Source: an uncultured Eubacteriales bacterium (GTDB lineage Bacteria > Bacillota > Clostridia > Oscillospirales > Oscillospiraceae). Taken from it: a DNA stretch of 64,000 bases. The notes below the pieces were generated by a model. It was not told where the DNA came from. It did not search any database and worked only from the letters and a program-made list of their open reading frames with translations. The translations under genes were made by a program, and so were the position numbers. This document shows, one piece after another, positions 59,461 to 64,000 of the stretch (the first letter of the stretch is position 1; each line of letters starts with the position of its first letter). The stretch covers positions 1-64,000 of the forward strand of contig UQSF01000004.1 in assembly GCA_900543625.1 (NCBI GenBank), written 5' to 3'.

Positions 59461-59922
59461 ATGTGGAAAACCATTGTGCCGGCGGCGGCGGTGCTGGCGG
59501 CTGAGGCGGTCATCCGCCGGAAGATCAACGCCCTGCCGCCCGAAACGTTCCCGCTGCGCATCGGGCAGCGCGTGCAGCTGCGCCGGGCATATAATCGCGG
59601 CCTGTTGTGCAGCAAGCTTGCCGACCGGCCGAAGGCGGCCGCAGCGCTCCAGACAGCGTCCGCTGCGGTGCTCGCGTCGATGACGGCGGTGTGCGTTTTC
59701 CGCCGGAGCAGCGCCGTGCTGCAGGTCGCCATGGGGCTGATGCTCGGCGGTGCGCTGGCAAACCTCGTCGAGCGCTGGGCGCGCGGTGCGGTCACGGACT
59801 ATGTGTATCTTCCCCGGGCGGTCATCCCGTTTTTCCGGCGCATCATCTGGAACGTTGCCGATCTGAGCGTGTTTGCCGGCTGCCTCGTGGCGATCGGCGT
59901 GCTGCTGTGCGAAGCGATGTGA
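59461..59922 (+). CDS. Signal peptidase II-like protein
   Basis: A 153-aa membrane protein with the two catalytic aspartates of LspA: ANLVERWARGAVTDYVYLP and WNVADLSVFAGC, and the NxG of AYNRGLLCS. Signal peptidase II cleaves prolipoproteins. The N-terminus differs: the DQxxK motif of standard LspA is not there (AEAVIRRKINALPPE). It may be a second, diverged lipoprotein peptidase beside a canonical lspA elsewhere; this cannot be tested here. GGAGGGG before the ATG. Confidence 0.8.
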   Translation: MWKTIVPAAAVLAAEAVIRRKINALPPETFPLRIGQRVQLRRAYNRGLLCSKLADRPKAAAALQTASAAVLASMTAVCVFRRSSAVLQVAMGLMLGGALANLVERWARGAVTDYVYLPRAVIPFFRRIIWNVADLSVFAGCLVAIGVLLCEAM

Positions 59923-59954
59923 TTATGTAAACCGAGAAGCGCTCCGGAATGCGA

Positions 59955-60000
59955 AGTTCACAGAGCAGCCGGGGAGCACGAGGGGGTAAGCCCCCTCGTA
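59955..60000. repeat. Intergenic repeat family 1, copy 3 (diverged)
   Basis: Core CACAGAGCAGCCGGGGAGC is followed by a perfect 9-bp hairpin ACGAGGGGG/CCCCCTCGT (59978-59999). Compared with copies 1 and 2 the outer pair has changed from T-A to A-T with pairing kept. It lies next to the double hairpin at 60008-60082. Confidence 0.65.
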
Positions 60001-60002
60001 TC

Positions 60003-60342
60003 AAAATGGGGCTATCTTTTATTTCGCGCGAAGCGCAAATAAAAGATAGCCCCTTGTTCCAACATCAGAACAAGGGGCTATCCTGCGGTGTTCGGTTCCA
60101 TCACCTTAGAACCTCCTTTAGTTTTCTTGCCGCGCACGGGTACTGGGCGCCGCACACGGACTCCGACCGCTGTGAAGGGAAATGCTCATTCAAGATTTCA
60201 CACCACTGCGTGCCGTCTCCGGAATTACAGAACCCTGTCTGCTTCCGGTCGATTCAGTACATCGGACTCACCTCCAAGGCTTCCACTGAACCTTTATTGT
60301 AAAAGCGCCGCCCCTTGCGGGGTTGCGACTCTTCCTCTTTGC
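60003..60342 (-). ncRNA. Candidate structured non-coding RNA, about 340 nt
   Basis: A transcript on the minus strand is bounded by a consensus promoter (60349-60377) and a perfect 15-bp terminator (60045-60082). No protein ORF fills it. Helices in order: CCCC GCAA GGGG (60311-60322), an 8-bp helix between 60285-60292 and 60251-60258, CCGGAA/TTCCGG with an inner ACAG/CTGT (60219-60248), TGTGAA/TTCACA (60171-60202), and GGTTC/GAACC (60094-60113) whose loop can pair with GGTG at 60087-60090, a pseudoknot. The 8-bp helix contains a G-U pair only on the minus strand. Hallmarks of tmRNA, RNase P, SRP RNA or a T-box leader were not found, and no gene follows, so it is probably a free RNA of unknown family. 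Confidence 0.65.
60008..60082 (-). terminator. Double terminator with mutually exclusive hairpins
   Basis: On the minus strand GATAGCCCCTTGTTC pairs perfectly with GAACAAGGGGCTATC (60045-60059, 60068-60082) and is followed by TTTTATTT. The same right-hand arm can instead pair with GGGGCTATCTTTTATTT at 60008-60024 (17 bp). The two stems share 60045-60053 and exclude each other. Confidence 0.88.
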
Positions 60343-60348
60343 ATCTTC

Positions 60349-60377
60349 AGTATAGCAGCAGCTTCGTACTTTGTCAA
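60349..60377 (-). promoter_or_regulatory. Promoter of the candidate ncRNA
   Basis: Perfect TTGACA, 17-nt spacer, and TATACT on the minus strand. Transcription would start near 60342. Confidence 0.85.
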
Positions 60378-60549
60378 TGTTTTAATAAACAAAAATACAG
60401 AGCGATGTTCAGTAAAAACGCCGAATTTCCACCGTGCGCCCGTGCCAACGCCCCGTGTGCGCGGGGCATTGGCGACCGGCTGCGCGCCGGCGCGCAGCCG
60501 GAAAAACCGCCGTGCGCATCCGTCGGCACACAGCGGCAGCTGCCTCGTA

Positions 60550-60612
60550 TCAGCGGTTGCTCGGCGCGGAGCTTTGCCCGCCGAAGATCCAGTCATCCAG
60601 ATCCTGATCCAT
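60550..60612 (-). CDS. Possible 20-aa small protein
   Basis: ATG with AGGAGG at 9 nt, encoding MDQDLDDWIFGGQSSAPSNR, then TGA. A TACAAT (minus strand, about 60647-60652) could be its -10. Downstream on the same strand there are two very GC-rich hairpins (60474-60500 and 60448-60477). Acidic and with one aromatic core. It may be a real small protein or a chance ORF; no homologue recognised. Confidence 0.35.
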   Translation of the reverse strand: MDQDLDDWIFGGQSSAPSNR

Positions 60613-60704
60613 GGTGCGTCACCTCCTGTTTGAGCGGCATACGGCCATTGTATGCCGGGCGGGGTGAAAAAATGCACGAACGCGGGCCCTGAAATAGAAA
60701 GAAC

Positions 60705-60733
60705 TTGAAACCAACGGCTGTTTGCGTTATAAT
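60705..60733 (+). promoter_or_regulatory. Promoter of the foldase gene
   Basis: TTGAAA and TATAAT, 17-nt spacer, 75 nt before the chosen ATG. Confidence 0.82.
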
Positions 60734-60807
60734 CAATGCATCTTTATCCGCACGCGGAGGTTCTCTTCGCGGGCAAGACATTTTTCGAAGGATCAGGTGA
60801 ATCACGA

Positions 60808-62379
60808 ATGAGTGCATCCCAAGACAAAAAGCGCCGCAGCGATGAGCGCGTGCTGGGCACCGAGCGCCGCCAGGTCGCCTCTCAGAAGGAGGCCAAAGAG
60901 CGCAAGCAGAGCAAGATCAAGTGGACGGTCGGCACGGTCATTGTCGTGCTGCTGGTCGTTGCGATCCTGCTTGGCAATTCCAGCCTCTTTTACACCGCGC
61001 GCCCCGCGCTGCAGGTCGGCGATGTGAAGTATTCCTCGGCCGAGGTCAACTATGCCTACCGCACGGCCTACCTCTCGTTCTGCAACCAGTACAGCAGCAT
61101 CCTCTCCTCCATCGGCTTTGACACGAAAAAGCCGCTCGACGAGCAGAAGTGCACCATCAGCGAGGAGTTTGACACGTGGGACGACTATTTTAAGAACGCT
61201 GCCAAGCAGAACCTCGTGCAGGTCACGGCGCTGTGCGATGCCGCCAAGAAGGCCGGCATCACGCTCGACGAGGACGATCAGCATGAGGTCGATGAGCAGT
61301 TTTCCTACATTGAGCTCTCTGCCAAGCAGTATAAGTACAGCTCTGTCAGCAAGTATCTGCAGGCGGTCTACGGCAACGGCGTGACCAAGAAGGTCGCGCG
61401 CCACATGCTGGAGCTCAGCCAGCTCGCCTCGAAGTATTCGCAGCAGCAGTACGACAGCTATACCTACACCGACGAGCAGATCGCGGAAAACTACGCCGAG
61501 AACAAAAACAGCTACGACGTCTTTAACTACCAGTACTATCTTGTGCAGGCAGCGACCGAGGAGACGACGGATGCTGACGGCAACACCAGCACCGCCACGA
61601 CGGATGCCACGATGGCAGCTGCCAAGGCCACGGCCGACAAGATCGCCGCTGCCACGCACGACGCGGATAGCTTTGCCGCCGCCGTGACGGCGAACGTGCC
61701 CGCCACGACTGCCGCCGACGGCAAGACCACGACGCCGAGCGTCACGGTCAACACCAACGCCAAGGGCTCGAGCGTCAGCTCCGCCCCGTATGCCGAGTGG
61801 CTCTACAGCGCTGAGCGCACGGCCAACAACGTGACCGTTGTCGAGCAGGAGAACACCGGCTACTATGTCGTGCTCTTCCAGAGCCGCGACGACAACAGCT
61901 ATCACACCGTCAGCGCCCGCCACATCCTCATCAAGGCGGAGGACAGCGACAACGACGGCACGTATTCAGACGACGATAAGCAGAAGGCCAAGGCTTCGAT
62001 CGACGATGTCTATGAGCGCTGGACGCAGAGCGACCAGACCGAGGATGACTTCGCGCAGCTGGCCAACTCCTTCAGCCAGGACAGCGGCTCGAACACCAAG
62101 GGCGGCCTGTATGAGCACATCTACAAGGGTCAGATGGTGCAGGAGTTCAATGACTTCTGCTTCGACCCCGCGCGCAAGCCGGGCGATGTGGGCATGGTCT
62201 TCAATGAGAGCGATTCCTACTGCGGCTACCACCTGGTGTATTTCGTCGGTCAGGGCGAGCGCTACTGCGACTACCTTGCCGATCAGGCGCTGCGCTCGGC
62301 GGACTTCGAGAAGTGGGAGAGTGCGTTCTTCAACGACTGGAGCGCTACCGAGCTCAACGGTATGAAGTACGTCGGATAA
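60808..62379 (+). CDS. Membrane-anchored parvulin-type peptidyl-prolyl isomerase (foldase)
   Basis: A 523-aa protein with a very basic cytoplasmic N-terminus (KKRRSDERVLGTERRQ), one helix at about 38-57 and a large extracellular part. A SurA-like N-domain (about 70-230) precedes an insert rich in Thr and Ala (ADGNTSTATTDATMAAAKAT) and the parvulin domain from about residue 367 (VSARHILIKAED, FAQLANSFSQDSG, then YHLVYFVGQG). It helps fold secreted proteins. ATG at 60808 chosen over an upstream in-frame ATG at 60736 because the helix then has a normal position; ribosome site AAGGATCAGG is weak. Confidence 0.87.
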   Translation: MSASQDKKRRSDERVLGTERRQVASQKEAKERKQSKIKWTVGTVIVVLLVVAILLGNSSLFYTARPALQVGDVKYSSAEVNYAYRTAYLSFCNQYSSILSSIGFDTKKPLDEQKCTISEEFDTWDDYFKNAAKQNLVQVTALCDAAKKAGITLDEDDQHEVDEQFSYIELSAKQYKYSSVSKYLQAVYGNGVTKKVARHMLELSQLASKYSQQQYDSYTYTDEQIAENYAENKNSYDVFNYQYYLVQAATEETTDADGNTSTATTDATMAAAKATADKIAAATHDADSFAAAVTANVPATTAADGKTTTPSVTVNTNAKGSSVSSAPYAEWLYSAERTANNVTVVEQENTGYYVVLFQSRDDNSYHTVSARHILIKAEDSDNDGTYSDDDKQKAKASIDDVYERWTQSDQTEDDFAQLANSFSQDSGSNTKGGLYEHIYKGQMVQEFNDFCFDPARKPGDVGMVFNESDSYCGYHLVYFVGQGERYCDYLADQALRSADFEKWESAFFNDWSATELNGMKYVG

Positions 62380-62409
62380 ATCAGACACGCGGGATAAATC
62401 GGACACACG
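62375..62409 (+). repeat. Tandem repeat across the foldase stop codon
   Basis: GGATAAATCAGACACGC is followed directly by GGGATAAATCGGACACACG. The first unit contains the foldase TAA stop codon. Confidence 0.6.
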
Positions 62410-62411
62410 TC

Positions 62412-62434
62412 AGAGCCGCCCGCCGGGCGGCTCT
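62412..62434 (+). terminator. First hairpin after the foldase gene
   Basis: Stem AGAGCCGCCC/GGGCGGCTCT, loop GCC, followed only by GTGTC. A related hairpin with a good T-run is at 62587-62615. Confidence 0.55.
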
Positions 62435-62465
62435 GTGTCTATCGCAAAGTGCGGACGCACCATGT

Positions 62466-62586
62466 TGACAGAGCAGCGGGGGAGCTCGAGGGGGCGAAGC
62501 GCCCGCCTCGAATGAGATTCTATTCGTCAGGCATATTTGCTGTGCAAAATGCCTGACGGTGACGGCTTGCTCTCTGAGCAAGCCGG
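62466..62586. repeat. Intergenic repeat family 1, copy 2
   Basis: Core TGACAGAGCAGCGGGGGAGC, then the hairpin TCGAGG and GGGCG with CGCCC, a bulged G and CCTCGA (62486-62511). Further right are locus-specific hairpins: GTCAGGCAT/ATGCCTGAC and CGGCTTGCTC/GAGCAAGCCG. The element lies between two related terminator hairpins (62412-62434 and 62587-62615). Confidence 0.75.
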
Positions 62587-62615
62587 GAGCCGTCCGAACA
62601 GGGCGGCTCTTTTTT
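62587..62615 (+). terminator. Second, functional terminator after the foldase gene
   Basis: Stem GAGCCGTCC/GGGCGGCTC (one G-T pair) followed by TTTTTT; its arms match those of 62412-62434. Confidence 0.85.
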
Positions 62616-62639
62616 CAATGTCACTATGGAGGGATCAGC

Positions 62640-62801
62640 ATGACCGGAACAAAAACACTGCGCTATGACACGACCGTGCTCGATGCGCGCGCGCTTGCCG
62701 ATGCGCTTGAGGCAGAGGAGAAGGCCGGCTGGGAGGTCGCGGAGGCGGCCTACGACGGCACGGACTTTGTCGTGACCTTCGAGCGGGAGGGCGCGCTATG
62801 A
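62640..62801 (+). CDS. Small protein, 53 aa
   Basis: An unrecognised soluble protein with the pattern of small domains of the DUF4177 type: strand KTLRYDTTVLDA, helix ALADALEAEEKAGWEVAEA, strand TDFVVTFEREG. GGAGGG at 6-7 nt. It overlaps tcdA by 4 bp and is therefore in the same operon. Confidence 0.75.
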   Translation: MTGTKTLRYDTTVLDARALADALEAEEKAGWEVAEAAYDGTDFVVTFEREGAL

Positions 62802-63523
62802 GCGAGCAGACCCTGCGCTCCGAGATGCTGCTCGGCAGCGACGCGCTCGCACATCTGCGCCGCAGCCGTGTTGCGGTGCTCGGTCTCGGCGGCGTGGGCA
62901 GCTGGTGCGCCGAAGCGCTGGCGCGCGCCGGCGTCGGCGCGCTCACACTCGTGGACGAGGACACCGTCAGCGAGAGCAACATCAACCGCCAATGCTGCGC
63001 GCTGCACTCCACGGTCGGCCTGCCAAAGGCGGAGGTGATGGCAGCGCGCGTGCGCGATATTAACCCCGGCATTGCCGTCGACGCGCGCGCCGAACGCTAT
63101 GAGGCTGCGACACGGGAACGGTTTTTCGACACGGAGTATGATTACATTGCCGACTGCATTGACCTGGTGTCCTGTAAGGTGGATCTGATCCGCACCGCGC
63201 ACGCGCGCGGCATCCCCATCGTGTCGGCGCTCGGCACGGGCAACAAGGCGGATGCGAGCCGCTTCGAGCTCTGCGACATCAGCCAGACGAGCGGCTGCCC
63301 GTTCGCGCGCGTCATGCGCCGCGAACTGCGCAGCGCCGGCATCACGCACCACGCGGTCGTGTTCAGTCCCGAGCCTGCCATGACGCCGGAGGCACTGTGC
63401 GCCCCGCCGCCGGGCCGGCGGAGCGTGCCCGGCTCGCTGCCGTGGGTGCCCGCAAGTGCGGGGCTGCTCATGGCGCAGAAGATCGTGCTCGATCTGTGCG
63501 CGGCGCAGGAGGCGCGGATATGA
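62798..63523 (+). CDS. tcdA: tRNA threonylcarbamoyladenosine dehydratase TcdA
   Basis: A 241-aa E1-like enzyme that closes the t6A base of tRNA into cyclic ct6A. ATP-binding GLGGVGSWCAEALARAG at 29-45, the DEDTVSESNINRQ catalytic region, CIDLVSCKVDLIR, and the C-terminal extension seen in TcdA rather than MoeB. The ThiF/MoeB alternative is less likely: no ThiS/MoaD partner adjoins and the CxxC zinc motifs are absent. It overlaps both neighbours. Confidence 0.9.
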   Translation: MSEQTLRSEMLLGSDALAHLRRSRVAVLGLGGVGSWCAEALARAGVGALTLVDEDTVSESNINRQCCALHSTVGLPKAEVMAARVRDINPGIAVDARAERYEAATRERFFDTEYDYIADCIDLVSCKVDLIRTAHARGIPIVSALGTGNKADASRFELCDISQTSGCPFARVMRRELRSAGITHHAVVFSPEPAMTPEALCAPPPGRRSVPGSLPWVPASAGLLMAQKIVLDLCAAQEARI

Positions 63524-64000
63524 AGTCCGTCTGGATCGTGCTGCTGTGTCTGCTGGGTGCGGCGGTGCTGATGGCGCTGCTCGTGTGGTATTTTGAGCAG
63601 CGGATGCTGGCGCGGTCGCTCGGCCGCGCGCCGGAGCGAGCGGATGCACAGGCCGCATGGGAGCAGCATATGCTGCGCAAGCAGGGCTGGACGGCCGACT
63701 CCGAGCCCGGCAGCGCCGCGCTTGCGCGCGCCCGCGCGGGGCTTGCCGCGATCCAGGAGCGGCCGCACGAGGATGTGTTCACGCCCGGCCTTGACGGTGC
63801 GCGTCTGCACGCGCGGCTCTACCGCGTGCCCAATGCCCACGCGACCGTCATCCTCTGCCACGGCTACCACAGCCGCGCCGAGCATGACTTCGGCGCGCAG
63901 TTTCCGGCTCTGTATGCCTCCGGCGGCTGCAACCTGCTGCTGATCGACGAGCGCGCGCACGGCCTGAGTGAGGGCAAGTGCCTCACCTTCGGCCAGCTTG
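63520..64000 (+). CDS. Membrane-anchored alpha/beta hydrolase (partial)
   Basis: The first 160 residues of a hydrolase that runs past the window. MKSVWIVLLCLLGAAVLMAL is a membrane anchor or signal sequence. The fold begins with ARLYRVPNAHATVILCHGYH (oxyanion His-Gly) and LLIDERAHGLSEGK, typical of serine aminopeptidase S33-like or alpha/beta hydrolases. The nucleophile elbow lies beyond the edge. It overlaps tcdA by 4 bp. Confidence 0.85.
   Translation, partial: MKSVWIVLLCLLGAAVLMALLVWYFEQRMLARSLGRAPERADAQAAWEQHMLRKQGWTADSEPGSAALARARAGLAAIQERPHEDVFTPGLDGARLHARLYRVPNAHATVILCHGYHSRAEHDFGAQFPALYASGGCNLLLIDERAHGLSEGKCLTFGQL

Noticed and set aside
60045..60120. T-box leader on the minus strand
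   Set aside because: AAGGTGATGGAACCG before a terminator resembles a T-box sequence, but the AGGGTGGNACCGCG consensus is broken and no gene follows in that direction.
60219..60260. SRP RNA
   Set aside because: ACCGGAAGCAG recalls the SRP GGUCCGGAAGGAAGCAGC loop, but the conserved sequence and its flanking stem do not match.
62798..63523. MoeB/ThiF adenylyltransferase
   Set aside because: The zinc CxxC pairs and a ubiquitin-like partner gene are absent; length and the C-terminal region fit TcdA.

Overview
The window looks like a chromosomal segment of a high-GC, low-oxygen Gram-positive bacterium of the class Clostridia, most likely the Oscillospirales (Oscillibacter/Dysosmobacter/Intestinimonas-like). 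This is inferred from the gene set and style: a zinc-ribbon HtrA, an SLH-anchored amidase, class B sortase with an SPQTG substrate, the queH-queT pair, a DnaC/DnaD pair, strong AGGAGG ribosome binding sites, frequent TTG/GTG starts, and GC-rich third positions. No rRNA, tRNA, CRISPR array, prophage or complete insertion sequence was recognised.

Layout. 1-0.5 kb: N-terminus of FeoB leaving the window. 0.6-8.3 kb: intergenic repeats, a transglutaminase-like protein, prfB, dCMP deaminase, queH and queT with a candidate preQ1-type pseudoknot between them, malQ and a GDSL hydrolase. 8.3-14.9 kb: sugar nucleotidyltransferase, SLH amidase, Mrp ATPase, and a minus-strand dnaD-dnaC-DUF2804 operon. 14.9-26.4 kb: a long plus-strand run with a U32 protein, maf-mreC-mreD-mrdA (cell elongation), an MgsA-like protein that lacks the catalytic residues, hisS, aspS and a YifB/ComM ATPase. 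26.4-32.9 kb: two DUF4190 membrane proteins (one strikingly AT-rich), thiI, cinA, and ugd-rfbA-rfbB (nucleotide sugars). 33-37.2 kb: acetyltransferase, second GDSL hydrolase, LCP ligase, and a small sortase substrate next to sortase B. 37.2-42.8 kb: an XRE regulator-lepA-FakA-domain operon, pta, tadA, GT8 glycosyltransferase and a phosphoribosyltransferase. 43.2-51.8 kb: NSS symporter, HtrA, a GntR-controlled ABC exporter, mnmG. 52-57.4 kb: an amino-acid ABC importer followed by a second, apparently circularly permuted binding protein, a flippase and a small export protein. 57.5-64 kb: GTP-dependent PEPCK, a signal peptidase II relative, a promoter-to-terminator structured ncRNA candidate on the minus strand, a parvulin foldase, a 53-aa protein, TcdA and the start of an alpha/beta hydrolase.

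How the genes fit together. Several clusters serve the envelope: MreC/MreD/PBP2 for elongation, Ugd/RfbA/RfbB plus flippase and LCP protein for surface polysaccharide, sortase B with its small substrate, the SLH amidase, and HtrA and parvulin foldase for exported-protein quality control. A second theme is tRNA and translation: prfB, hisS, aspS, thiI, tadA, queH/queT, mnmG, tcdA, lepA.

The most unusual signals are: (1) a second amino-acid binding protein whose C-terminal module sits at its N-terminus, a natural circular permutation; (2) two families of multi-hairpin intergenic repeats with compensatory stem changes, most copies lying between two related copies of the local transcription terminator; (3) a roughly 340-nt minus-strand ncRNA candidate with a consensus promoter, helices that pair better on that strand, and a perfect terminator; (4) an MgsA-like protein stripped of its active site.
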